From the NCBI RefSeq assembly GCF_017104965.1, contig NZ_JAAGPR010000007.1:1-64000 (forward strand): a DNA stretch of 64,000 nt, written 5' to 3'. Shown piece after piece: positions 26,308-35,287 of this stretch. Position numbers and translations under genes: made by a program. How positions within the stretch are numbered: the first letter of the stretch is position 1; every line of letters starts with the position of its first letter. The stretch comes from Paraburkholderia sp. Ac-20340. GTDB lineage: Bacteria > Pseudomonadota > Gammaproteobacteria > Burkholderiales > Burkholderiaceae. The notes beneath the pieces are model-generated. The model had not been told where the DNA came from. It was given only the letters and a program-made list of their open reading frames with translations, and did no database searches.

Positions 26308-27054
26308 TTAGCGCGTCGCGCCCGCGCGAAGCGACTCGCCACCGTCCATCGTGAGAGCCTGCCCCGTCATGAAGCTCGCCTCCGGCGACAGAATGAAGCG
26401 CACAAAGTCGCCCATTTCTTCGACAGTGCCCATGCGTCCTAGCGGAATACTGGCCGGCACTTTTTCCAGGAATGTCTCGCGGCCGCCGAACAGCTCCCAC
26501 GACGGTGTGTTGAACTTCGTGTCAATCCATCCCGGACACAAGGCATTCACCCGGATGCCGCACTTGCCATACTCAAGTGCGAGATGTCGCGTCATCGCAA
26601 CTAGTGCCGCTTTCGAAACACCATATGGCATCACACCGGGAGCTATGAATACGCCTGCACCTGACGCGGTGAAGAGAATGCTGCCGCCGCCAGCTGTGCG
26701 CAGATGAGGGACAACGAGACGCGCAAGAATCGCATTCGCGCGAACGTTGACGAGGTAGGACTTATCGAAGTCCTCAACCTTCATCGTTTCTGCGTTGCCG
26801 AGCAAACAAACACCGGCGTTATTCCAGACGGCATCGAGGCCACCAAGTATCTTGACCGAGCCTTCTACGGCTGCACGCAAATCGGCGTCGCTGCTTACAT
26901 CGGTTTTAAAAAACGCAGCCGAACCGAGGTCAACGTCAGGCTCGGACAGGTCAGCAATCGTGACCTGCCAGCCTGCTTTTACCAGGGATTTAACGCCCGC
27001 GGCACCCATGCCCCCTGCGCCGCCAATAACAAGAGCACGTTTAACTTGGTTCAT
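26308..27054 (-). CDS. Short-chain dehydrogenase/reductase
   Basis: A 248-residue classical SDR, NAD(P)-dependent. The cofactor motif is GGAGGMGAAG near 11-20 with an acidic IADLSEPD after beta-2, favouring NAD+. NNAG is at about 80, the catalytic YxxxK is MPYGVSKAAL (Tyr about 148, Lys about 152), with the Ser in ILFTASGAG. Its ATG overlaps the stop of the upstream M24 gene (ATGA), so the two are co-translated. The substrate, probably a hydroxyl-containing intermediate, is unknown. Confidence 0.9.
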   Translation of the reverse strand: MNQVKRALVIGGAGGMGAAGVKSLVKAGWQVTIADLSEPDVDLGSAAFFKTDVSSDADLRAAVEGSVKILGGLDAVWNNAGVCLLGNAETMKVEDFDKSYLVNVRANAILARLVVPHLRTAGGGSILFTASGAGVFIAPGVMPYGVSKAALVAMTRHLALEYGKCGIRVNALCPGWIDTKFNTPSWELFGGRETFLEKVPASIPLGRMGTVEEMGDFVRFILSPEASFMTGQALTMDGGESLRAGATR

Positions 27055-28181
27055 CGTACAAAAAGCTCCCTGTTAGATTTCGTAAGCCGACGTGGTCCGT
27101 TCTCCGTGACATGTACGGTCTCACTGAACGGAATACCTTCAGCGTAGACGATGATGTGGAACACCATGCCTGCCTCAATTCTCCACGTCTCGTTAGGCAT
27201 GAAAATGCGGGTGTGGTCGCTGGTGCGCGGCACAGCATGAAAGCCCAGCGTGTACCCGGTCACCTGCGGAAAGTGAGCTTTCAGTCCTTCCTTCAGCACT
27301 GCATCACGGCAAAGACGGTCGACCTCGCCGGAAATTGCACCTGGCACCATGGCGGCAATCTGCCGGTCCTGGATAGCGACAAGACGCTCAGCTATGTGCT
27401 GATGCTTCGCAGATGCATGCGCCAATGCAATCGGACGTGCGATACGCGCCGAGTAGCCGGAGACTTGCGGCACCGCCTCGATGAAGTACAGTTCACCCGC
27501 CTCCATCGTGCGGTCACCAAGGCGGCCGTGCATGTTCGCGACAGTCGAACCATAGCCGAACACAGCGACGCGGCCGTTGTCCGCGCCGAGTTCAATTGCG
27601 GCCGCGTAAGTTGCGCACGCTGGGTCGCGCTCCGATTTACCGACGCCCACCGCGTTTACACCGCTCATGATTGCGGCGTCAGCAATTGCGCTGGCGCGCG
27701 CGAGGCAGTCAATCTCGGCTGGGGACTTAATCAGCCTCTGCTCCCACATCACTCCCGAAAAATCAGCAACTTCAAGGTCGCCGAGTCGAGAACGGAGCTT
27801 CTCCATTCGCTGGACCGTGAGGAAATTGCTATCGGCTTCGACAAGCAGCTTCTTTGGAGCGAATTCCGATATTGCACGCGCAACGTCCTGCACCTCATCG
27901 TCATATTCTTCATATGCGACAAACTCTTCGACCCAAGACTTGTCACGGGCTGCGAGCAAGTCGGAGCGGCGCACAATCAGCACCGGCGAACCCACAAGAG
28001 GTAGCAGCCCAGCCTGATAGCGCGCACCAGAGTGTGCGTAGCCAAAGAGATACGCCATGTTGTCGATTTGGTCGACCAGCAGCAGGTCCCCACCACGCTC
28101 AGCCATCGTGGTTCTCACCTGTGCAATCCGCTGCTCGTATTCCTGTTGACTAAAACCTGAAAACAGCTTGCCTGCTGTCAT
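27051..28181 (-). CDS. Creatinase/prolidase-fold (M24) hydrolase, copy 1
   Basis: A 376-residue M24-family protein with the creatinase N-terminal domain (QQEYEQRIAQVRTTMAERG) and the pita-bread catalytic domain. The usual five metal ligands are only partly kept. The first aspartate position reads YFIEAVPQ and the second reads YSARIAR, where peptidases have D. His is present in YTLGFHAVPRTSDHTR and Glu in IPFSET. Loss of metal ligands is known in creatinase, which is metal-free, and altered sites occur in ectoine hydrolase. This protein therefore probably cleaves a small amidine or amide rather than peptides; that is inference. It is paralogous to 28778-29941. Confidence 0.82.
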   Translation of the reverse strand: MTAGKLFSGFSQQEYEQRIAQVRTTMAERGGDLLLVDQIDNMAYLFGYAHSGARYQAGLLPLVGSPVLIVRRSDLLAARDKSWVEEFVAYEEYDDEVQDVARAISEFAPKKLLVEADSNFLTVQRMEKLRSRLGDLEVADFSGVMWEQRLIKSPAEIDCLARASAIADAAIMSGVNAVGVGKSERDPACATYAAAIELGADNGRVAVFGYGSTVANMHGRLGDRTMEAGELYFIEAVPQVSGYSARIARPIALAHASAKHQHIAERLVAIQDRQIAAMVPGAISGEVDRLCRDAVLKEGLKAHFPQVTGYTLGFHAVPRTSDHTRIFMPNETWRIEAGMVFHIIVYAEGIPFSETVHVTENGPRRLTKSNRELFVR

Positions 28182-28248
28182 GATGAAACCTCTCGGGCGC
28201 GCCCAGCTATGCGTTTGCCATGAAATTGGAAATAAAACCTAAAGCCGG

Positions 28249-28728
28249 TCATTGCTCGACCACTTCGGCCCCCACTTGCAGTAGGGCATCGACCACTAGA
28301 GCGTGGTCCTGACAAGACTGCAAGCCCGCGACACCCACTACGCCGACCAGTGCATTACCAATAAGGATGGGCACGGCACCGCCTACGAGGGCGAAGCGCG
28401 TCGGGTCAAGAGCTCGTTCATTTGCGAATTCAGGGTTGCTCTGCAGCCCAACTTCAAGTGCATACGAGCTCTTCGCGAATCGACGTACAGCGTTGAACTT
28501 CCGGTCGACCCACGTTTGATAATCAGCATTTGTTCCGAGAAGTGCCGCGCGAAAGATAATTTGTTCGCCCATATCGACACCGATACTCACAACGTGATTC
28601 CTCGCCTGCGCGAGTTCGAGGATTGTCAAACCAAGTTTCAGCGCATCAGCCATATCGAATTTGTCAAAGCTCAACCGGATTTGAGGATTTGCGAAATCGA
28701 GGCTGGTAGTAAGATTTTCTTGTGACAT
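28249..28728 (-). CDS. UPF0303/heme-degrading-domain-like protein
   Basis: A 159-residue protein of the YBR137W/UPF0303 (HbpS/GlcG-related) family. It has GLTILELAQARNHVVSIGVDMG near 35-56, WVDRKFNAVRRFAKSSYALE near 78-97, the conserved ALVGGAVPILIGNALVGVVGVAGLQ near 118-142, and a C-terminal DHALVVDALLQVG. Family members are often annotated as haem-degrading, but biochemical proof is limited, and several occur in catabolic operons as accessory proteins. It is sandwiched between the two M24 genes, suggesting a role in the same step. ATG 28728 has AGGTGACC upstream. Confidence 0.8.
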   Translation of the reverse strand: MSQENLTTSLDFANPQIRLSFDKFDMADALKLGLTILELAQARNHVVSIGVDMGEQIIFRAALLGTNADYQTWVDRKFNAVRRFAKSSYALEVGLQSNPEFANERALDPTRFALVGGAVPILIGNALVGVVGVAGLQSCQDHALVVDALLQVGAEVVEQ

Positions 28729-28777
28729 TGGTCACCTACGAAATTCGTTCGAGTTCGAAGCGTCTCTTCGAGCCGCT

Positions 28778-29941
28778 TTAGTGTTCGCCGCCCTGAAACA
28801 TCGTGCGCGGAAGCTGTGTGAGTCGACGAGGCCCATTATTGGTGACCAGCACCGTCTCACTGAACGGCAAGCCATATGCATGCAGCACTACGTGAAAAAC
28901 CATGCCTGCCTGCAACGTCCATTGCTGCTTCGGCGCGATGATTCTCGTGTGGTCACTTGTGCGAGGTACGGCGTGATATCCGAGCGTGTATGCGCTCAAT
29001 TGAGGAAACTCGACCTTGAGCCCTTCAGCGAGAACCTTCTTGCGCGCGATTGCGTCGACATCTTCCGCGGTTGCCCCAACCTTCATTGCGGTGATTTGTT
29101 CGTCCTGAATTTCTACGATGCGATTCGCGAGGCTTTTGTCGTTCGGAGAAATCTTGCCAATGGCCACAGGACGCAGAATGCGTGCAGCGTAGCCCCGGTA
29201 TTGGGGCATCGATTCGATGAAGTAGATGCCCCCTTCTTCGAAAGTCCGACCACTAAGGCCGTTATGAAGGCTGTCGACCTGGAAGCAACTACCGAACACC
29301 GCAGCACGCGTGTTGTCGGCACCCAGCCGCAGCGTAGCGTCATAAGTCGCAATCGCAACGGTATAGTCCTTCTCGCCGGGCACCGCCTTCCTTGCGCCAG
29401 CAACCAGCGCGGCGTCAGCAATCGCCGCAGCTCGTTCAAGATAGGCAATTTCTTCTTGAGATTTGATAAGACGCTGCTCCCAAATCGCACCGCCGAAGTC
29501 AACGAATTTGACGTCAGGGAGCAGCCGATTCAGTTGCGCGAATCTGGCGACGGTAAGAATATTGCTGTCTTTCTCTACTGCCAGTGCCTTTGCCCCCAAC
29601 GTCTTGATTGCCTGCGCAACGCGGACAACGGAGTCTTCTTCGTCGGTGCATTTTTCGTACGACGTCATCCAGCTTTGAGATTTAAAGGTCCCAAAGTCAA
29701 GTTCTCGCACAACCATGTGTGGCTCACCCTTCAGGGGCACAAGCGCTGCTTGATAGCGCGCCGCCGTCCCCAAATAGCCAAACAGATATGCAATGTGGTC
29801 CAACTGGTCAACGAGAAGCACGTCCGCGCCGCGGAGTTCCATCTGTCTGCGAACAGCTGCGAGCCGCGTCTGGTATTCTGCCGGCGAAAAATCGAACTTG
29901 ATTTCAGTAGCGCCGGCGGCGTCGTTCAACGGGCTATTCAT
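28778..29941 (-). CDS. Creatinase/prolidase-fold (M24) hydrolase, copy 2
   Basis: A 387-residue paralogue of the protein at 27051-28181, sharing LLVDQ-DNMAYLFGY-like and WEQRLIKS motifs and the C-terminal FSETVxVTxNGPRRLT. The same metal-ligand substitutions are present (YFIESMPQ, YAARILR), with GYHAVPRTSDHTR kept. The pair could form a heterodimer or act on successive intermediates. ATG 29941 is preferred for GAGGAA 6 bases before it. The frame is open to 29968, overlapping the M81 stop, so coupling is likely. Confidence 0.82.
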   Translation of the reverse strand: MNSPLNDAAGATEIKFDFSPAEYQTRLAAVRRQMELRGADVLLVDQLDHIAYLFGYLGTAARYQAALVPLKGEPHMVVRELDFGTFKSQSWMTSYEKCTDEEDSVVRVAQAIKTLGAKALAVEKDSNILTVARFAQLNRLLPDVKFVDFGGAIWEQRLIKSQEEIAYLERAAAIADAALVAGARKAVPGEKDYTVAIATYDATLRLGADNTRAAVFGSCFQVDSLHNGLSGRTFEEGGIYFIESMPQYRGYAARILRPVAIGKISPNDKSLANRIVEIQDEQITAMKVGATAEDVDAIARKKVLAEGLKVEFPQLSAYTLGYHAVPRTSDHTRIIAPKQQWTLQAGMVFHVVLHAYGLPFSETVLVTNNGPRRLTQLPRTMFQGGEH

Positions 29942-29949
29942 TGCGTTCC

Positions 29950-31431
29950 TCATTTTTCTGCTGAGCACTCTTGTGGGTAGGTCGCATCGGTGTCCAGCGG
30001 CCAGACGTGGCGCGTCTTCTTTTGCCGAGGAAAACAGGACAGGTCTGCGGACGAAATTCCTGGCGGGTCCGCTGTGAATATTTTCGAGAAGCGGGTCCCG
30101 AAGTACGCGCGGAAATGCTGGCTCGATTTAAGTGCGACTACTGGATACTGCTCAATATCCACTCCAGCCTTGATGAACCAGCCATCATCGAGCGTCTGCC
30201 GGCGGCCGCTCGATACGATGATGTCCATGCTGCCTATACGTAAGGTCGTGAGCAATCCAAGGTCAATGGTCTCGCCAGTGCCCATATTGCTTTTGACAGT
30301 GAACCTGCCATTGCCGACAGCCATAACTTCAGCTCTAGCGACAATCGGGTCTCCATGCATCGGGTTGGTCTTGCCGCCAAGGCGCACATCGATAACTGCA
30401 CCGACACCAGCTTTTGCTGCTTGCGCCACCGTTTCCTTGTCGAAGACATGCGAGAAGCACGCGCTCACACCAGAGTCCAGCAAAGCTCGCAGCAAGTGCG
30501 TGCCGTCGCCCGGCGCACCGCCGCCTGTGTTGTCGGAGAATTCGTTGATAAGCACCCGCTCGCCTGAGCAGTTCAGGGCCGCGTTAACAGCGCCCTGCGC
30601 GCTATAGCGCGAAACCCGCACGTTCTCGCGCTGCTGCCAGAACGCACTGGCGATTTCCTTGGCGAGCGCCTCGGCTGAAGTCACTGCGGAGTCCGTTGTC
30701 ACGCAAACGGACGCGCCTGCTGCCGGTATATCGGCGAAAGGGAAGCCGTGCATGATGCGTGCGGCAAGAACACCGGGCCTCGCTTCGGCGGCTTGGCAAA
30801 GTTCGTCCAGAGCAACGAACACCGGCAGAGAAGTCGGAACAGGCGGAAATTGAAACGGAATCTGCTCAACATATGCCTCGGGCACCAGTTCGCTTCGTAG
30901 CATTGCGCCAATGCACTTCGCTGCTTCCCATCCGCGTTCGAACTGGTCAACGTGGGGATTGAACCGCCCTGCGAAGAGTGCCGAGCAAAACTGGCCGAGA
31001 CGAGCCTCGAGATTGCCGTGCAAGTCGAGGGTCGCTACAACGGGAAATCCTGGCGGCAAAGCCTCCTTCAAAGCCTCACAGAGGTCACCCTCGACCGAGT
31101 CAATCTCCTCCGAGACACCGGCACCGTGGATGGGCAGCAGTAGGCCATCTAGGTTCGCATCCTGTACAAGTGAAAGCAGTTCCGCCTTCATCTGCTCGTA
31201 CGCGCACCGCTCAATCTTCCCGGACGGCGTCGCTTCCGCGTAAAAGAGCGGCACCGCCTCTAACCTCTCGTCGTCGCAGCCAGCAAGCATTCCGCCAATG
31301 TACGTGCGTGTGTGCTTGTTCAGCGTGTTGATTTCTTCACCGCGCTGAATCGAAAAATCCCCCAGACTCGTCCGACTAGCGTACGTATTCGTTTCGTGGA
31401 AGATAGCCGCGATGCCAACTCTCTTTTCCAT
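29950..31431 (-). CDS. M81-family metallopeptidase (MlrC-like)
   Basis: A 493-residue protein of the M81/microcystinase C family. Visible are the N-terminal RVGIAAIFHETNTYA with a metal-binding-type HETN, LLLPIHGAGVSEEIDSVEGD, VVATLDLHGN near 140, and the C-terminal NEFSDNTGGGAPGDGTHLL and MDIIVSSGRRQ. MlrC hydrolyses linear peptides or amide bonds in microcystin breakdown, and relatives are common in amino-acid-derivative catabolic clusters. The start ATG 31431 follows GAGG. The gene begins 4 bases after the flavin reductase stop, so the two share a transcript. Confidence 0.87.
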   Translation of the reverse strand: MEKRVGIAAIFHETNTYASRTSLGDFSIQRGEEINTLNKHTRTYIGGMLAGCDDERLEAVPLFYAEATPSGKIERCAYEQMKAELLSLVQDANLDGLLLPIHGAGVSEEIDSVEGDLCEALKEALPPGFPVVATLDLHGNLEARLGQFCSALFAGRFNPHVDQFERGWEAAKCIGAMLRSELVPEAYVEQIPFQFPPVPTSLPVFVALDELCQAAEARPGVLAARIMHGFPFADIPAAGASVCVTTDSAVTSAEALAKEIASAFWQQRENVRVSRYSAQGAVNAALNCSGERVLINEFSDNTGGGAPGDGTHLLRALLDSGVSACFSHVFDKETVAQAAKAGVGAVIDVRLGGKTNPMHGDPIVARAEVMAVGNGRFTVKSNMGTGETIDLGLLTTLRIGSMDIIVSSGRRQTLDDGWFIKAGVDIEQYPVVALKSSQHFRAYFGTRFSKIFTADPPGISSADLSCFPRQKKTRHVWPLDTDATYPQECSAEK

Positions 31432-31434
31432 CAC

Positions 31435-32022
31435 TTACCTCGCATTTACAACACGACGCACGGCACTCTCGGACGAATTCCCAGGATGCTCACCAAGCGA
31501 AACGTATTTGCGGGCGTGATACACGAGTGGATGAACATCTTCGATACCGCCAGCCACGATATGGCCAACAACCATGGTGTGGTCACCCGACTTAATCAGC
31601 GTTTCGACTTCGCACTCGGCGTACGCCCGAACACCGCGGATGACAGGCGCCCCCGTCGCGCCACCGAATACCCAGTCGAGCTCAGCAAACTTGTCGCCTG
31701 CCGGTACGGCGAACTTGTCCGAAATCCAGGACTGGTCCATCGCAAGGAAGTTGACCGAAAACTTGCCTACAGATTCGATGACCTTCAGTGTGTGCTTGAC
31801 CGACTGCAGGCAAATCAGCAGTTGCGGCGGCGCAAGGGAAAGGGACATCACTGCGCTGACCGTGAGGCCAACTGGGTTGCCGGCTTCGTCGGTGGCTGCT
31901 ACGACGGTCACTCCGCTCGGGAAACCGCCAAAGATGCCCTTGAAAGTATTCGCATCAATCCCGGGGGGCAACGCAACAGCGGCGATATCTTCGCCGATAC
32001 CCACATTTGTATTGAGAGACAT
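31435..32022 (-). CDS. Flavin reductase family protein (HpaC-like)
   Basis: A 195-residue flavin reductase-like domain protein, which supplies reduced FMN or FAD to a partner monooxygenase. Typical elements are FGGFPSGVTVVAATDEAG near 28-45, SLAPPQLLICLQ near 65-76, and the C-terminal GDHTMVVGHIV. ATG 32022 is fixed by GGAGGAGG 6 bases upstream; a longer frame to 32067 would run through the operator. It heads the ten-gene minus-strand run. The natural oxygenase partner in this window is the flavoprotein at 38800. Confidence 0.87.
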   Translation of the reverse strand: MSLNTNVGIGEDIAAVALPPGIDANTFKGIFGGFPSGVTVVAATDEAGNPVGLTVSAVMSLSLAPPQLLICLQSVKHTLKVIESVGKFSVNFLAMDQSWISDKFAVPAGDKFAELDWVFGGATGAPVIRGVRAYAECEVETLIKSGDHTMVVGHIVAGGIEDVHPLVYHARKYVSLGEHPGNSSESAVRRVVNAR

Positions 32023-32035
32023 TGGACCTCCTCCG

Positions 32036-32082
32036 CTCAAAGTGCATGCAGCATACAGTATCGACAAACAAATTCGCGGTCA
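32036..32082 (-). promoter_or_regulatory. Promoter and operator of the flavin-reductase operon
   Basis: On the minus strand, TTGACC (32077-32082), a 17-base spacer and TACTGT (32054-32059) form a sigma-70-like promoter. The element TCAAAGTGCATGCAGCATAC, followed by AGTAT, covers 32036-32060 and so overlaps the -10 hexamer, an arrangement expected for repression. Confidence 0.65.
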
Positions 32083-32356
32083 ACAGGAATTTGCCAAGAT
32101 GGTCAAAGAAGAGGTGCTAAAGCGCTTGGTTAGGAAAAGGCCTAGGATTGATGCAACGCAGCGGCCTGATGGATGCGATGGGCTCTGACAGGAAAGAGCG
32201 CTATTAGCTCGCCAGAAAGCCTTGATATGAGGGGATTCAGGAGTCAGCAGACCGATGGATATCAACCTGCCTACTCACTCAGGGCCGAACATGCTGTGCA
32301 TGTCACGTCGGCGTTGCACCGACGGAAGAACCCAGAGACCTGAATTGAAAGACCCA

Positions 32357-32375
32357 TTTTTGCAATAAGCAAAAA
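32357..32375. terminator. AT-rich hairpin TTTTTGC/GCAAAAA
   Basis: TTTTTGC and GCAAAAA pair around AATAA, about 90 bases past the stop of gntR copy 2 (minus strand). The stem is AT-rich but gives a U-rich tail on either strand, so it may be a weak bidirectional terminator. Confidence 0.4.
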
Positions 32376-32386
32376 AATTAGTCTAT

Positions 32387-32402
32387 TGCATGCAGTATAC
32401 TG
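32387..32402. promoter_or_regulatory. Operator TGCATGCAGTATACTG
   Basis: A strong match to the repeated regulator element. It lies 60 bases beyond the end of gntR copy 2 and 365 bases upstream of the flavin-reductase gene, where it could act as an auxiliary site. Confidence 0.5.
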
Positions 32403-32461
32403 AAAAAAGTTTCTTTATTTCGACAGCCAGTGAACTAGCCGATAACGGAAGGCATGACAAA

Positions 32462-33160
32462 TCACTGCTGCAGCGCGGATTCTGCATCCAGCCGGCTCGC
32501 GACGAGGTCCCATTGCTGAACAATCCACTGCCTGTAGGCGTCAGTATGTTCAGACAAGATACGGGAGAGACGGCTGGCATCACGCGCGCGCATTGCATCA
32601 ACCTCTTCCCGGAGAATCCAATACTCCCGATGATGAAACTCTCCTTCCTCAATGGAGAGAGTCGCGAACCGAACCCGCTCAATATGGTCCCGGAGCTTGA
32701 TGAGCATCATCCGCAAGAGTTCGTTATCGCAGTTTTCCAGCAAAATACCTTCGAAACGTCTGAACGCATCTCGCACGGGAGCGTAGTTGCCAGATTCAAT
32801 TTCTGGAAGGATACCGACAAGCATTGCCGCAAGCGCCTCAATTTCGGCACTCGGAATTCGATTGAGCGCCTGACTTGCGCACTGCGTCTCCAACGCCTTT
32901 CGGAGCTGATAGACATCGTCAATATATTTTGCGCTCACGGGGGCAACGTACGGCACCTTCCAAGGTTCGCCAATGACAAACCCGTCTTCCATGAGCCGTG
33001 TAAGTGCGGCCTTCACAGGTGACCTGCTGATACCGAGCCGTTTTGCGAGAACGCTCTCGGGCACAGCCTGATTGCTCGCAAGCTCGCCCTCGATAATCAT
33101 CTTCTTGATTGCCGCATAGGCCTGCTCGCCCAACGGGACGTTCTTTTCAATATCTGGCAT
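32462..33160 (-). CDS. FCD-domain GntR family regulator (copy 2)
   Basis: A 232-residue paralogue of the regulator at 16108, with the same wHTH (ESVLAKRLGISRSPVKAAL) and FCD core (YQLRKALETQCASQAL, NCDNELLRMMLIKLRDHIERV, GEFHHREYWIL). The recognition helices are identical, so both regulators should bind the same DNA sites, while differences in the FCD domain could give different ligands. ATG 33160 gives the same N-terminus as copy 1. A matching element lies about 120-145 bases upstream (33279-33306). It sits between the two minus-strand operons of the cluster. Confidence 0.9.
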   Translation of the reverse strand: MPDIEKNVPLGEQAYAAIKKMIIEGELASNQAVPESVLAKRLGISRSPVKAALTRLMEDGFVIGEPWKVPYVAPVSAKYIDDVYQLRKALETQCASQALNRIPSAEIEALAAMLVGILPEIESGNYAPVRDAFRRFEGILLENCDNELLRMMLIKLRDHIERVRFATLSIEEGEFHHREYWILREEVDAMRARDASRLSRILSEHTDAYRQWIVQQWDLVASRLDAESALQQ

Positions 33161-33278
33161 TTGGATGGCACACTGCTTTTGACTGCCTCGTAGGACGCCA
33201 ACTCGACAAAGTCACAAATTAGCGACAGAGCACGAGTGTGCACATACGAAACTTTTGGTCTCTTTCAAACCGTGCACC

Positions 33279-33306
33279 GAAGTGCATGGTCCAGACAGTA
33301 TACACT
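33279..33306 (-). promoter_or_regulatory. Operator-like site upstream of gntR copy 2
   Basis: Contains the two halves seen in other sites, AGTGCATG and ACAGTATACAC, separated by a longer spacer. It lies about 120 bases before the gntR start and suggests autoregulation. Confidence 0.45.
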
Positions 33307-33396
33307 AGGGCAACCGCCGACGAAGCGCCCGGTCTCAGCCGGGCTACTTCTCAACTCGGCATTGTTTGCCGCATCACCACCGCCGCTCTCTCAGGC

Positions 33397-34134
33397 TCAC
33401 TGGCCCAGCTTGAACCCTTGCGCCAGCGCTACGGAACCAACGTCAGGGAAATAAACCTGCTTGTACCGCCGAGCAACGCTCGACGACCATTTCTCGCCGT
33501 CGGCTCGGCCAGTTTCAGCCCAATAGCGCAGGATGGTGTCGTCGTAATCTTTGATAGCCGCTGGCAAGACCTCACGGTTATACAACTCACTATGTACAAA
33601 ACTTTCGAAAGGCAATCGCGGTTTGCGTGAGCCAACTACGGCTGGATAACCCAGAACAACGCCGGTTAGCGGGAAAGTCATCGGTGGCAAATTCAGGAGC
33701 CGCACCATTGCTGCCGAGTCCTTTCGAATGCCGCCAATCGGCACTACGCCAAGTCCGGCTGCTCTTGCTGCCGTTAGCACGTTGCCCATCGCAATGCCAA
33801 CGTCAACGGCCCCTACGGCAAAGCCTTCGACGCTCTCGTGAATCAACTGCTTCTCACCGGCAACTTCGACTGCAAGGCTGGTTTTGTAGAAGTCGACGAC
33901 AAAGCAGACGAATACTGGTGCCTGGGCGATATAAGCTTGGCCTCCAGCAATTTCTGCGATTTGTCGTCGACGCTCTGGGTCCTGAACCACGACCAGAGAG
34001 ACCTGCTGACAGTTGCTCGAAGTCGGACCGCGCCACGCCGCCTCAAGGACATTATTGAGAACCTCGTGAGGAATCGGCTTTTCGAGATAACTACGGATGC
34101 TGCGGTAATTTTGCTGCTTAGAATGTTCATCCAT
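33397..34134 (-). CDS. Nitroreductase family protein
   Basis: A 245-residue FMN-dependent nitroreductase-like protein of the NfsA/FRP group. Visible features are the N-terminal RSIRSYLEKPIPHEVLNNVLEAAWRGPTSSNCQ, which contacts FMN, the middle AVDVGIAMGNVLTAARAAGLGVVPIGGIRKD, and a C-terminal basic segment. It reduces quinones, flavins or nitro groups using NAD(P)H. ATG 34134 has AGGTG 7 bases upstream. It is the last gene of the desulfhydrase/ABC run and could handle an N-oxidised intermediate or regenerate flavin; that is inference. Confidence 0.85.
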   Translation of the reverse strand: MDEHSKQQNYRSIRSYLEKPIPHEVLNNVLEAAWRGPTSSNCQQVSLVVVQDPERRRQIAEIAGGQAYIAQAPVFVCFVVDFYKTSLAVEVAGEKQLIHESVEGFAVGAVDVGIAMGNVLTAARAAGLGVVPIGGIRKDSAAMVRLLNLPPMTFPLTGVVLGYPAVVGSRKPRLPFESFVHSELYNREVLPAAIKDYDDTILRYWAETGRADGEKWSSSVARRYKQVYFPDVGSVALAQGFKLGQ

Positions 34135-34282
34135 TTTCACACCTGACGTTAGCGGCTTCGCAACATCTGTCGACTCCCGTTTTCAACACTGATGCATCGA
34201 CTTAGTTGAAGGCTGTGGACGAAGAGCCCGAGCATGCATAGCTCTGCCGTGCCTCTAGCATTCCCTCGTCGACACATAGCTC

Positions 34283-35236
34283 TTACTTGCAAGCGCTCAG
34301 ATATTCCCCGGACTTGCCTTCCGCCGTGTCGGCATTCGCCTTCGTTATGGTCACGGTGCCAGTATCGACGCGTGCTTTCGTGGGCTTGCCTTCAATCGCG
34401 GCAATAAGCTGCTCCGCCGCTTGCGAGCCGATAACATACGGCTCTTGCGCTATGAGCCCTTGTTGCGTGCCCTCGCGAACGGCCGAAACCTGATTGGGAC
34501 TCGCATCCACCGAGATAATCTGCACCTTGCCCGCCTGGCCGGCTTGACGAACAGCCGCTGCGGCTCCGTCTGCAGTCAGTGCGTCAACAGAGAAGATGCC
34601 GACCAGATTGGGGTTGCGCTGCAGGGCCGATGAGACAACCTGATTCGCGCGCGTTGTGTCGGTCTGCGCGTATTGCACGCCAACATCCTTGTACTTCGGG
34701 TCGGCCGCGACAGACTTGCGGAAAGCAGCAACGCGTCCATCGCTAGTGCTCACGCCCGGTGCGGCGCCAAGGCTCAGAATCGCACCACCTTGCGGAGCAA
34801 GCTTCTTCAGCGTATCGAATGCAGCACGACCGATTGCTGCGTCGTCTGATGTGACGAACGAGGAGGCGAAAGACATATCCTTCGTCGACGTGTCCGCGAG
34901 CACAATCTTGATGCCATCCTGCTTCGCTTGCTTCATTGCACGCGTTAGCGCCGTGTCGTCAGTTGGCACAACAATGATGCCGGCGGGCTTCGACGCAATG
35001 ATGGAATCGAGAATTGGACGCTGCATCGCGGCATCCCACTTCTGGGGTCCCTGTGCATCGAACGCATAACCGTGCTTCTTGGCCACATCCTGCGCGCCGC
35101 ATGTCATGGTGATGTACATCGGGTCGCCAGCGATGCCATTCAAAAGAACGATTTTCTTCGGTTCCGCGTTAGCGGCAATCGAGACCGAAATCGCTGTGGC
35201 GGCGAGACATCCAATCGTGAGACTCTTTCGTTTCAT
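34283..35236 (-). CDS. Periplasmic sugar-type ABC substrate-binding protein
   Basis: A 317-residue RbsB-like binding protein with signal peptide MKRKSLTIGCLAATAISVSI to ANA. The mature domain is like that of the orphan copy at 18616 (KKIVLLNGIAGDPMYITM, GIIVVPTDDTALTRAM, GIFSVDALTADGAAAA). ATG 35236 gives a compact leader; 35248 is possible. It forms a complete importer with the permease and ATPase encoded upstream on the same strand. Its two copies with one membrane unit suggest two related ligands. Confidence 0.9.
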   Translation of the reverse strand: MKRKSLTIGCLAATAISVSIAANAEPKKIVLLNGIAGDPMYITMTCGAQDVAKKHGYAFDAQGPQKWDAAMQRPILDSIIASKPAGIIVVPTDDTALTRAMKQAKQDGIKIVLADTSTKDMSFASSFVTSDDAAIGRAAFDTLKKLAPQGGAILSLGAAPGVSTSDGRVAAFRKSVAADPKYKDVGVQYAQTDTTRANQVVSSALQRNPNLVGIFSVDALTADGAAAAVRQAGQAGKVQIISVDASPNQVSAVREGTQQGLIAQEPYVIGSQAAEQLIAAIEGKPTKARVDTGTVTITKANADTAEGKSGEYLSACK

Positions 35237-35287
35237 ATAACTAGTCATCCTGAGACAGAGGCTGTCATATCCAATTTCGCGAGCGAA

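Noticed and set aside
28781-29980. 399-codon plus-strand frame opposite M24 copy 2
   Set aside because: Mirror of a strongly supported coding sequence, caused by GC-rich third positions; no domain or ribosome site.
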